Source: Murimonas intestini (GTDB lineage Bacteria > Bacillota > Clostridia > Lachnospirales > Lachnospiraceae). From it: a stretch of DNA of 64,000 bases. Positions 7,671 through 15,842 of the stretch are shown piece by piece; the stretch's first letter is position 1; each line of letters opens with the position of its first letter. The notes below the pieces were generated by a model. It searched no databases and was not told the DNA's origin. It worked only from the letters and a program-made list of their open reading frames with translations. Made by a program: the position numbers and the translations under genes. The stretch lies in NCBI RefSeq assembly GCF_024622195.1, contig NZ_JANKBI010000007.1, forward strand, positions 124,001 to 188,000, given 5' to 3'.

Positions 7671-10133
7671 TTATTCTGTAATAGTAATTGTGCCTGTCTG
7701 GTCACCTACTTCGATAGTATACTCGCCTGCATCCAGAGTGAGTTCCATCTGTACTACGCGCCAGCTTCCGCCTTCAACTGTCATGATCTTTTCTGCAACT
7801 ACTTCTCCGTTGGCTTTAGCCTGTACAGTAGTAAGACCATCTGCACCGTTATTGCGCAGCAGAGCGTATACGGAGAACGGTTCTCCTGCCTTTGTCTCAT
7901 TGACAAGTGTAGTCTGAGTAGTCGTAGAAGAACCACTCTCAACTTCTTCTGTAAGCTGTACTGTTGGCAGAATCAGACAAGAATACTTGAAATCAGGATC
8001 CTGGCCATAGCTCATGCCAAACTGATAAGTTACAAGCGGGTCACCCCAGTTATTAGGTGATGCATGGTTCTCGTCATCTTCCATTGTAGCCTGTACCATC
8101 AGACGGACATAAGGAGATGCACCCTGGTCGCCGGCCAGATCCTTCCACTGGTCGTTGTCGCTTACTTCATCACGTGCAATTTCTTTTGTGATGATTCCGC
8201 CCGGTTCTTTTTCACCGAACAGCATATCAACGTAGATCCATGGAGATGTTCCGGTTACAAAACCGCCTTCTGTAGATCCATGGTCAGCTGCCTGGCTGTA
8301 GCTGAGATACAGAACAGCGTCTGCATTCTCCAGCGCATAAGCATTAGGTTTAGTAGTATTCATTGTAAGTACGATCGGTTTTCCGATATCCTGTGCGTCC
8401 TCAATGAAGAGCTCAGTAGCGTCATCAATCTTTCCATAATCACCAACGATTACGTCTGCTTCTTCCATACTGTCTACTACAGTAGCTCCCATGTCTGCGA
8501 TATATTTCTTATATCCCTCAAGAGCTGTGGTGCTAGAACCGTCGATGTAGATCTTTGCATCTTTGCTCAGTGGCAGAATGTTATTGTCATTCTTCACTAA
8601 TACAGCTGATTCTGTCTGAAGCCTCTCTGTCAGCTCCACTTCATAAGGATTGCGGGCTGCGCGCAGTTCTTCGTCATTTGTGATTTCTGTGGGATTTGCT
8701 GCCCATTCAGGGCTGGCACAAAGTTCAACAGCTGCATCAACGTCACAATAAGGATTCTCAAACAGACCCTTGTTAAACTTGAACCGAAGGATGCGGGTTG
8801 CTGCCTGGTCTACATTAGCTTTCTCCACTTCTCCGCTTTCCAGACCGTCAATGATAGCGCCCGGATAGTTGCCTGAAGGTGAAGACTCCCAATCAGAATA
8901 GTCATAGCTTATACTGCCTGAGCCAAACATATCAGTTCCGTTAGCCAGAGCTTCATTATACAGCCAGCCGATAGTCTGCTCACCCAGATCTACGCCCTCT
9001 GCTGTGATACCGCTCATACGTCCCGGGTTGTTCGGGCCTCCGCCCAATCCCCACCAGTCAGTGACTACAACGCCGTCAAAGCCAAGTGTATCACGGAGAT
9101 AACTCATTGTCTCCTTGTCCCATTTTACATCAACAGTATTGGCAATACCAGTACCGCCGCAGTTTGTCATAACCCATTCAGATCCGGCAGACAATGCAGC
9201 TTCCCAGCCAACCATCCAGTTGTCGAAGTTCTGAGCTACAGAACGTGCTTTTCCAAAAGAAGAATCTCCGCCACGTCCGATCCAGTGCTTTGTACAGGAA
9301 GCCAGGCCGTTCTCTTCCAGGCCGCGGATCTCCTCGTGTACGATGCTGGCGATATGTTCAGGATTCTCTCCGTACTGTGCCCCGATTTCATTTGCATATG
9401 GCTCGAATGTAACATGAATGCCTACTGCTCTCATGGCCTTGCCATAATAGGAAGCCAGTTCATAAGCTAATTCCGGGTCATTGGCAGTTCCAAAACCTTC
9501 GTGTGATTTGTCAATGTATCCGCCAAACGCATTGTACTCACGGTCAGAGGTAAATACCATCGGCACGCCAAGACGCTCAGCCTCAGCACTTGCCTGCAGA
9601 TTGTTCAGGGTATTTGTAATAGTGATAGGCGTCCCGTTCAGATTGAACAGCTGGCAGGTCAGATTATATTCCTGCACCATATGACGCGCATCCACCAACT
9701 GTGTGTTTACACAGAAAAGCAGACCCACTTCTTCTTCAGCATTCATCTGGCTGATCAGATCCGCAACACGCGTGTCGGTATCCTGGCGATAGTCTTCATA
9801 GACGTCCAGCTCACCGTTCTTATTCATGTCCTTAAATTTCAAGCCGTCTGCCTCAATGATCGGTGTAACTCCTTCCATATAAGTCAATTTGGCCTGACCT
9901 GTAGATTCATCAGCTTCAATTACTGAAAATTCGCAATTTCCCTGCAGGAATTCTTCCTCAGCTGCTGCTGCTTCAGATTCAGCTTCAGACTGGGCTGCCG
10001 ATTCGGCCTGAGCCGCCTCATCCATAGTCTCTGCTGTCTCCGCAGCTGGCTGTTCTTCTGCCGCGTAAACGCCTGTCACACAGGTAAACGGCATCATAAG
10101 TGCTAATGCAGTGGATAATACTTTTTTCTTCAT
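7671..10133 (-). CDS. Secreted glycoside hydrolase family 3 enzyme with EF-hand-like calcium loop (copy a)
   Basis: An 820-residue protein. Residues 1-24 are a signal peptide, followed by an Ala/Glu-rich linker (25-62). A perfect EF-hand-type loop lies at 102-113 (D102, N104, N106, G107, D110, E113). The GH3 N-terminal barrel contains KHWIGRGG at 282-289 and the predicted nucleophile D359 in VVVTDWWG. The second alpha/beta domain follows, and a C-terminal beta domain (~740-820) ends in a strand-rich tail. GH3 enzymes release single sugars from glycan or glycoside ends with retention. There is no lipobox or cell-wall anchor, so the enzyme is probably soluble outside the cell. It is closest to the copy at 13.1-15.6 kb (same Arg-Gly-Gly after the Lys-His). 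Substrate unknown. Confidence 0.9.
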   Translation of the reverse strand: MKKKVLSTALALMMPFTCVTGVYAAEEQPAAETAETMDEAAQAESAAQSEAESEAAAAEEEFLQGNCEFSVIEADESTGQAKLTYMEGVTPIIEADGLKFKDMNKNGELDVYEDYRQDTDTRVADLISQMNAEEEVGLLFCVNTQLVDARHMVQEYNLTCQLFNLNGTPITITNTLNNLQASAEAERLGVPMVFTSDREYNAFGGYIDKSHEGFGTANDPELAYELASYYGKAMRAVGIHVTFEPYANEIGAQYGENPEHIASIVHEEIRGLEENGLASCTKHWIGRGGDSSFGKARSVAQNFDNWMVGWEAALSAGSEWVMTNCGGTGIANTVDVKWDKETMSYLRDTLGFDGVVVTDWWGLGGGPNNPGRMSGITAEGVDLGEQTIGWLYNEALANGTDMFGSGSISYDYSDWESSPSGNYPGAIIDGLESGEVEKANVDQAATRILRFKFNKGLFENPYCDVDAAVELCASPEWAANPTEITNDEELRAARNPYEVELTERLQTESAVLVKNDNNILPLSKDAKIYIDGSSTTALEGYKKYIADMGATVVDSMEEADVIVGDYGKIDDATELFIEDAQDIGKPIVLTMNTTKPNAYALENADAVLYLSYSQAADHGSTEGGFVTGTSPWIYVDMLFGEKEPGGIITKEIARDEVSDNDQWKDLAGDQGASPYVRLMVQATMEDDENHASPNNWGDPLVTYQFGMSYGQDPDFKYSCLILPTVQLTEEVESGSSTTTQTTLVNETKAGEPFSVYALLRNNGADGLTTVQAKANGEVVAEKIMTVEGGSWRVVQMELTLDAGEYTIEVGDQTGTITITE

Positions 10134-10164
10134 GTAAATCCCCTTTCCCTCTTTTAGATTTTTT

Positions 10165-10204
10165 GTAACTGTTCAGTAAATGCACAGACCTTCTGAATAG
10201 TTAC
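10165..10204. repeat. Short palindromic repeat (GTAACTGTTCAG family)
   Basis: GTAACTGTTCAG (10165-10176) faces CTGAATAGTTAC (10193-10204), a 12-bp inverted repeat with one mismatch. The same end motif bounds the 164-bp element at 35893-36056 and recurs in several other gaps. Confidence 0.55.
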
Positions 10205-10247
10205 GATTTTTTGGATTAATTACAACATTATATTGTGCTTTCCACAC
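10173..10247 (-). CDS. Possible 24-residue leader ORF before GH3 copy a
   Basis: A GTG at 10245-10247 lies five bases after a perfect AGAGGAGG ribosome site and opens 24 codons (starting MWKAQYNVV) ending in TGA at 10173-10175, about 40 bp before the GH3 start. Nothing else explains this strong ribosome site. The peptide has no recognisable family, and the end overlaps a palindromic repeat, so chance is quite possible. Confidence 0.25.
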   Translation of the reverse strand: MWKAQYNVVINPKNRNYSEGLCIY

Positions 10248-10544
10248 AGAAACCTCCTCTCTTATAAATTGTATTCGTCATATAAGCGTATTCACAGCTG
10301 CTTTCCAGCTGTATCAAGCATACCACAAAGCCAATGTTAATAAATTGTAAATTTAGACACCGAAGTCATGAACAATACGTCAATGGCGTATGCGTTTGTA
10401 AAATAGTACACCAATATATAGAAAATCACGTACTTTAATACATAAAGACACAGCAGAATGACTAAAATTTACCATTTTTTCAGAGAACCGGTAACAGCCA
10501 AAACGGAGCGCAGACCTGCTTTGGGGAGTTAGCTTATGGCAGAA

Positions 10545-10579
10545 ACAAAACCCGGCAGGCAATACCTGACGGGTTTTGT
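10545..10579 (-). terminator. Terminator after CBM9-like gene a
   Basis: A long near-perfect hairpin: ACAAAACCCGGCAGG at 10545-10559 pairs with CCTGACGGGTTTTGT at 10565-10579 around a 5-nt loop, with one mismatch in the stem. The arm itself gives a GGGTTTTGTTT tail on the minus strand. It lies 25 bp after the CBM9-like stop and ends that transcript. Confidence 0.75.
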
Positions 10580-10604
10580 ATTTGATTTTTACAGAAAGCC
10601 TGGC

Positions 10605-11390
10605 TTATTCCGCCAGAGTCACTGAACCCCACTCGCTGGGATCTGTATTAATATTCTGTGTACCGCTCCAAGCCAGCTGAGGAATATATTCTGTACCCGG
10701 ACACGGATAGCTGATGTCAGTAATAGCAAAGTTACAGGAAAGCGTATCGCCTGCCTTTGGAGCATATACTTCTATCTTGTCATTTGAAAAACAGCTCCAG
10801 GGAATCACTGCTTCCCAGATAAAGCCTGTAGCTGTCATACTTACTGCACACTCATATCCTTCCAGCACGCTCTCTCCGCCGTCCATACCCATGCTGACAA
10901 AACGCTGGCGGGCTTCCTTCGGTACCATAGAGCGGTCAATAGCTGTATCCCAGAATCCCTCATCCATTATAAAGTATACCAGGAAATCGTTTGTACCATA
11001 CTCTGTACGCTCAGGATCTGCTGTCGGATCAGTGGATATGTAAAGCTTCAGGTTATCCTCCCCGTCGATGGGCAGCATCTCAATAGCACCCAGAGGGGTA
11101 TCCTCAGTCACATCGGCTGCCATATAGAGGTTTTCTTCATCCCAGGCCAGGTAGTATTTTGCTGAACAGTCATTCTCTCCCTGCCAGAACACTGCATCCC
11201 TGATAATCTGCTCGGGATCCTTTACTACAGCAGGCGATTCCAGATTCCATTCATCCAGCTTGCCGTCAATAGTTACTTCTTCCGCCTTATAAGCTGTGAT
11301 TTCAGGGCGGGATGCTTCCTCCGCCTGTACGGGGAGTGCAAATGTCAGTGCTGCCAGTGCACTGACGGACAGAGTTAATATCTTCTTCAT
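10605..11390 (-). CDS. Secreted CBM9-like (DOMON-type) carbohydrate-binding protein (copy a)
   Basis: A 261-residue protein with a signal peptide (1-23) and a single beta-sandwich domain of the CBM9-like/DOMON group. Landmarks are TIDGKLDEWN near residue 45, YLAWDEENLYMAADV at ~105, LKLYISTDP at ~133 and AVIPWSCFSN at ~195. Such domains usually bind sugars and are found beside glycanases; here the domain is a whole secreted protein. It is a clear paralogue of the protein at 31.9-32.7 kb (same DPERTEY and LPCPG/YPCPG positions). It lies between the GH3 copy a and the beta-helix gene with a terminator behind it. It may capture or present the substrate of the secreted GH3 enzymes (inference). 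Confidence 0.82.
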   Translation of the reverse strand: MKKILTLSVSALAALTFALPVQAEEASRPEITAYKAEEVTIDGKLDEWNLESPAVVKDPEQIIRDAVFWQGENDCSAKYYLAWDEENLYMAADVTEDTPLGAIEMLPIDGEDNLKLYISTDPTADPERTEYGTNDFLVYFIMDEGFWDTAIDRSMVPKEARQRFVSMGMDGGESVLEGYECAVSMTATGFIWEAVIPWSCFSNDKIEVYAPKAGDTLSCNFAITDISYPCPGTEYIPQLAWSGTQNINTDPSEWGSVTLAE

Positions 11391-11559
11391 AATGTTATAC
11401 TCCTTTCATCAGCAGAGCATTATTCTGCCTGTTGTCTTGTTGTTATTATATTATCATAAAAAGCTCAATAAATATCAAGATAATCTTGCACATGAGTCTG
11501 GAAAATCCAACACGGCGTTACTATATGGAGCAATGGCTGCGAACAGTAATAGCCCGTCA

Positions 11560-12993
11560 TCACTCCACATAGTTAAAGTCTATACCCTCTTCAGCCGTCA
11601 TAGGCACATCCAGTGTATTTGCAGTCCACAGGCTCCCGTTCATTGTACCCAGCGCCTCTGCACTGTCGACGCCGCTGCCGGTAATCGTGTTCCCGATAAA
11701 TCTGCTGCCTGCTATATCCCGAAGATAAAGCCCGCATGCCTCGTTGTCCTCAAAGGTGTTATCCAGGATTTCGAATGCCACATCGCCATAGCACATGACG
11801 CCCACCCAGTTTTTCCTCACCTGATTTCCGGAAAGAACCGTCGGTGTCCAGTCCAGGCGGATGCCGCATACAGTACAGCCCTCAGCTATACAGCCCGTCA
11901 TCGCCACATCATTTTCCTTCTGCAGGTTATAGCCGTTCTCACAGTCCAGGGCCACACAATTCCACAATGCGTTTCGGCTTCCTCCCGCCATGAAATAGCC
12001 CTGCCCCGTTCCGCTGACTGTACATCCGGTCATTACACTGTCCTCCACATGGGAGAAGAAGAGTCCCTGGTCACAGTCTTTAGCTTCACAGTCAATAAGT
12101 GCGAAATTCCTGCAGGCCCGGATATCCAATCCATGATTGGTGCCCTCTGTACTGCAGGCGCGCAGCGTACCGCCCTCACACTTTGCCACATAAATGCCAA
12201 ACACACCGCAGCGGTCCGCCTTACAATTTTCTATGGTGACGCTGTCATTGTAGGTCAGCACCATCCCCATGCTGCCATCTGAGACATCGGCATTTTTCAC
12301 AATGACTTCCTTGCAGCCGCAGCAGATAACCTCTCCTGCATCCTCGGGCACATTCACCGTATCCTGGGATACTGCATAAAATAACGGTTTACCGTTGACC
12401 GTACAATTTTCTATGGTATGACTGGTAAAATAAGCCTCATCCTCTCCCACCTCAAACAGGCCGGTCAGTACCGGCAGCTCCCGGCTGCGCTCCGACAGAG
12501 GAGGTCCGGCAAGCGAAATGCCGCAGCCTTCAAAGGTACAGTTTAAAACCTTCATCCGGTAAATACCTCCGCACCACATGCCGCAGGAAGATGTACGCCA
12601 CTCTTCATCTGCCAGGCTGATCCGGCAGTCCGTAAGCGTCATATCATCACCTATGGCATAGATCCCGGTCCGGCGCATCCTGATATCCAGTCCCTGCAGA
12701 TTAACACCTGCAGCCTCCACCCGTATCGCCGCCTGAAATGCCGGGGCATCTATGACAGGGTGCGCTCCATCCGCCGGGCAGATCGTCACTGTCTTTGTCA
12801 CCGTCACAGGAAAAACTTCCTCAGGTTCGGCGTAAACGCCGTCTGAAAGCTCGATCACATCGCCGTCAGAGCACTGTGCCAGCGCTTCCGTCAGGCTTAG
12901 TCCATCCGGAGACACTGTAATTGTTTCCGCTGAGGCTGGCAATACCCAAATATTAAAAAAGAGAAAAAATAAAAGTATAAGCGTCTTTTTCAT
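11560..12993 (-). CDS. Secreted right-handed parallel beta-helix protein
   Basis: A 477-residue protein starting at the ATG 12991-12993, which has GGGAG nine bases upstream and opens a clean signal peptide ending at SASA; the longer frame adds 27 residues with no signal character. The rest is a NosD/pectate-lyase-like beta-helix: ~22-residue rungs, each with a turn such as IENC, LTDC, MTGC or LIDC, often with Cys at the stacked position. The N-terminal part (ITVSPDGLSLTEAL, then DGDVIELSDGVY) is the DUF1565-like opening of such folds. Members include polysaccharide lyases, epimerases and GH28-type hydrolases. I see no clear catalytic signature, so an enzyme or a scaffold are both possible. 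It sits within the secreted GH3/CBM9 group. Confidence 0.82.
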   Translation of the reverse strand: MKKTLILLFFLFFNIWVLPASAETITVSPDGLSLTEALAQCSDGDVIELSDGVYAEPEEVFPVTVTKTVTICPADGAHPVIDAPAFQAAIRVEAAGVNLQGLDIRMRRTGIYAIGDDMTLTDCRISLADEEWRTSSCGMWCGGIYRMKVLNCTFEGCGISLAGPPLSERSRELPVLTGLFEVGEDEAYFTSHTIENCTVNGKPLFYAVSQDTVNVPEDAGEVICCGCKEVIVKNADVSDGSMGMVLTYNDSVTIENCKADRCGVFGIYVAKCEGGTLRACSTEGTNHGLDIRACRNFALIDCEAKDCDQGLFFSHVEDSVMTGCTVSGTGQGYFMAGGSRNALWNCVALDCENGYNLQKENDVAMTGCIAEGCTVCGIRLDWTPTVLSGNQVRKNWVGVMCYGDVAFEILDNTFEDNEACGLYLRDIAGSRFIGNTITGSGVDSAEALGTMNGSLWTANTLDVPMTAEEGIDFNYVE

Positions 12994-13040
12994 GTCATAT
13001 TTCTCCCATAAATCTCCCGGACAGGATACTTTCCTCCGAG

Positions 13041-13070
13041 AAAAAAGGAGGCGGGCAATCCCCGCCTCCT
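13041..13070 (-). terminator. Strong intrinsic terminator after GH3 copy b
   Basis: A perfect 10-bp stem, AGGAGGCGGG (13046-13055) and CCCGCCTCCT (13061-13070), closes a 5-nt loop and is followed on the minus strand by a T-run (13041-13046). It begins 32 bp after the GH3 stop and separates this gene from the beta-helix gene. Confidence 0.88.
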
Positions 13071-13101
13071 GCAAGCCAATCAGTTACAAATGCTGCTAAA
13101 A

Positions 13102-15603
13102 TCATTCCACAACAATCGTCTCGCTCATGTCACCTACCGTAATTGTATGCTCTCCGGCTTCAAGTGTAACATCCATAGTAACAACACGGAACTGACCTTC
13201 AGCCAGGCCGATAACCTTTTCAGCCGCGACTGTTTCTCCGTCCATCACCTGAACGGTAATCAGCCCTGAACCACCCTTATTCTCTGCCACAAAGCTGATT
13301 TCAAAAGGTTCTCCGGCTTTTGGAGATACATTTACAGCAGAAACCTGTGTGCTGGTAGAACCCTCAGAAACCTCTACATCTACAGATTGTGCCATTTTCG
13401 GTACTGTCAAAAGGCTAAGCTGGATATCAGCAGGATTGGAATAGCTGATTCCGTAATCAGTAGTCACAATAACATCTCCCAGGTTGTTAGGCATATCAAT
13501 AGAAGGATTCTGCTTAGCCATCATAGCCATATACAGACGGGTTGCATTGTCCACACCGATGTCATCCTGCAGCTCCCCCCATGAAATAGTCTTGGCGTCA
13601 CTGTCATAGCCCAGTTCAAATAATGTCTTTCCGGCAGGCTCTTTCTCACCATAAAGCATTTCAACAGTAACAGAAGGTGTCACATAACGGTAGAAGGAAC
13701 CAACAGAGGAACCATGGTCAGGTGTATTATTATAAGTCTGCATCAGCAGGGCGTTGGCATCCATAAACTGCTGTAATTCAGGCTCAGAAGAATTAGTGCC
13801 TTCAAATACAAGCACTACAGGCACGCCTGCATCCTGTGCATCCTCAATCATCAGCTCATATGTATCGTTAAAGCTGCTGACTTCAACAACACATACATCT
13901 GCTTCGCCCAGACTTTCCACAACAGCAGCTTTCTCTGCAAAAGCAGCCGTCAGCTTTTCCTTGCCGAGTTCTGAAGTAGAGTCAACAAATACCTTCTGAT
14001 CTGCACTGAGCGGCAGGATTCCGTCATTTTTAAGAAGAATCGAAGATTCAACCATCAGCTGCTCTTCCATCTCGGTAATCTCCGGACGGCGGAGAGCATT
14101 AATATCCTCGTTGTTCATAGGAAGTGTATCTACAGAACCAGCTGCTGCATCTCCTAATACAACAAGAGCCTCTTCCCAATCCCTGTATGGATTTTCGAAA
14201 ATACCAAGATCAAATTTATTTTTCAGGACACGTGCCACATGTACATCAAGATCTTCTTCCGCATATTTACCGGCTTCAATCTCAGCGATAATGGCATCCG
14301 GATGGTAACAGTTAGTCACTGCCTCATCTACATCGTTAATTTCAACTCCTGGAGTCATGCTGTAGCAGCTGAACATATCAATGCCGACGTCCAGAATCAA
14401 AGTATATCTTTCTCCAAGAGATAAAGTAGAGATATCTATTCCGTCTGTTGTCACTCCTGTCAGATTCATCACAGAGGAAGCAGACAGCGGCCAGTCAAGG
14501 CAGATAATGCCTTTATAACCCAAATCCTCACGCAGAAGTTTATAAGTCTCTTTGTCTGTATAACCCTGCAGGCCCGGTGTACGTCCTTCCGCATTATTTG
14601 TCATAACCCACTGAGTACCTGCATCAACAACAGCCTTCCAGCCTATCATCCAGCTGTCTATCAGGTCAGCGGGGGATTTTGCTTTAGCATAGCTGTTACG
14701 GCCGCCGCGGGCGATAAAGTGCTTGGAATGGCTGTTAAAACCATTGTCCTCATAGGCTTTTGTTTCCAGGGCTGACATCTTTGCGATATACTCCGGATCG
14801 TCGCCATAGAAGGAGCCAATCTCATTTCCATATCCGTGGAACACCTGATGATACCCCAGCGCCACTGACTCTTTGGCATACTCGCTGTACAGATTGTAGA
14901 GCAGATCTTCGTCACGGGCTACGCCGAAAGAGTAATGCGCAGCATCAATCATACCGCCCCAGGTATTATATGTACGGTCTCCGGAGAATACTACCGGGAT
15001 TCCCAGTTCGGTGTCTTCTGCAATGGACTGGATCTTATTCAGCACATCCAGCTGGTCTTTTGGCATTCCAGTCATGGCGGCAATCATAGTAGTCTCATAC
15101 ATATTTTTGATCTGGTACGCCACAGGCGCATATACCACACCGTCTACAGTAATGTAGCTATCCGTGTCGTTATTCATCTGCTCACTGTCCGGCTTGATAA
15201 ATGAAACCCCCGTCTGTCCGGTAGACAGATCATCAGATGAGAAGTCCGTCACGGTAATGCCGTTCTTGCCTCCAATACCTCCGAATGATAAAGTACCTGT
15301 CTTTTGCTGGAGACTCATCTTAGTCAGCAGATCGGCTGTACGTTCCTCTGAGTTCAGACGCCAGTCTTCGTAAGCATCCAGTTCACCATTTCCATTCATG
15401 TCTTTGAACCATTCTCCATCCACCTCAATAAACTTATCGGCGGACGCAGCGCTCAGACGCGGACGCTCATTCTCAGCTTCAATGTAAAAAAAGCCGGATG
15501 CGCTCTCCTTGATTGCCGAATCCTCGGCAAAGGCAGTCTGCCCCACCCCAGTCATTAATAAAGCGGGTACGAGCATCAAAGATAATTTAGGTCTTCTTTT
15601 CAT
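13102..15603 (-). CDS. Secreted glycoside hydrolase family 3 enzyme with EF-hand-like calcium loop (copy b)
   Basis: An 833-residue protein from the ATG at 15601-15603 (eight bases after AGGAG; the ATG two codons earlier is too close). A signal peptide ends at FAED. An EF-hand-type loop is at 68-79 (D68, N70, N72, G73, D76, E79). The GH3 barrel has SKHFIARGGR at ~293-302 and predicted nucleophile D370 in IICLDW, followed by the second domain and a C-terminal beta domain. It resembles copy a in layout and in the Arg-Gly-Gly after Lys-His, unlike copies c and d (KHFPGAG). No anchor is seen, so it is probably released. The gene diverges from the response regulator at 15.8 kb. Confidence 0.9.
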   Translation of the reverse strand: MKRRPKLSLMLVPALLMTGVGQTAFAEDSAIKESASGFFYIEAENERPRLSAASADKFIEVDGEWFKDMNGNGELDAYEDWRLNSEERTADLLTKMSLQQKTGTLSFGGIGGKNGITVTDFSSDDLSTGQTGVSFIKPDSEQMNNDTDSYITVDGVVYAPVAYQIKNMYETTMIAAMTGMPKDQLDVLNKIQSIAEDTELGIPVVFSGDRTYNTWGGMIDAAHYSFGVARDEDLLYNLYSEYAKESVALGYHQVFHGYGNEIGSFYGDDPEYIAKMSALETKAYEDNGFNSHSKHFIARGGRNSYAKAKSPADLIDSWMIGWKAVVDAGTQWVMTNNAEGRTPGLQGYTDKETYKLLREDLGYKGIICLDWPLSASSVMNLTGVTTDGIDISTLSLGERYTLILDVGIDMFSCYSMTPGVEINDVDEAVTNCYHPDAIIAEIEAGKYAEEDLDVHVARVLKNKFDLGIFENPYRDWEEALVVLGDAAAGSVDTLPMNNEDINALRRPEITEMEEQLMVESSILLKNDGILPLSADQKVFVDSTSELGKEKLTAAFAEKAAVVESLGEADVCVVEVSSFNDTYELMIEDAQDAGVPVVLVFEGTNSSEPELQQFMDANALLMQTYNNTPDHGSSVGSFYRYVTPSVTVEMLYGEKEPAGKTLFELGYDSDAKTISWGELQDDIGVDNATRLYMAMMAKQNPSIDMPNNLGDVIVTTDYGISYSNPADIQLSLLTVPKMAQSVDVEVSEGSTSTQVSAVNVSPKAGEPFEISFVAENKGGSGLITVQVMDGETVAAEKVIGLAEGQFRVVTMDVTLEAGEHTITVGDMSETIVVE

Positions 15604-15744
15604 ATCCATTACTCCTTCCTTACTGCAGAAATCAAACTTTCTACATTAATAAATATACTTACATTGTACAAAAATAAAAACATAAGAAATATAAAAATCA
15701 AATGCTCAGTTCATGATTTTTGGAACCAATCAGCTATACCATAG

Positions 15745-15758
15745 AAATATCCGGCACA
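15745..15758 (+). promoter_or_regulatory. Shared motif: candidate regulator site upstream of response regulator 1
   Basis: AAATATCCGGCACA here is identical to 32808-32821 in the kinase control region. Exactly 48 bp separate its end from the predicted -10 of the regulator gene (TATACT, 15807-15812, extended by TG at 15804-15805). The second half-site of the 32.8-kb site ends at the same distance from the kinase -10. It is likely a site for this AraC-type regulator, possibly serving the divergent GH3 gene as well. Confidence 0.6.
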
Positions 15759-15803
15759 ATTGACAAGAAAAATAAGTACTATGCTGAATTTTCTCATTTT
15801 CTA

Positions 15804-15812
15804 TGCTATACT
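15804..15812 (+). promoter_or_regulatory. Extended -10 promoter of response regulator 1
   Basis: TGCTATACT is an extended -10 (TGn plus a 5/6 match to TATAAT), 30 bp before the ATG at 15843. No good -35 lies 17 bp upstream, which fits an activator-dependent promoter. Confidence 0.5.
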
Positions 15813-15842
15813 AATAAAAAATATGAAAAGGAGTGTGTACTC

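Larger units (their letters stand above)
10134..10604. other. 471-bp intergenic region upstream of GH3 copy a
   Basis: This gap contains, from left to right, a palindromic repeat (10165-10204), a possible short leader ORF (10173-10247) and a terminator (10545-10579). A TATAAT lies on the minus strand at 10227-10232 but has no convincing -35. The stretch 10260-10540 is AT-rich with no gene or repeat that I can support. Confidence 0.5.
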
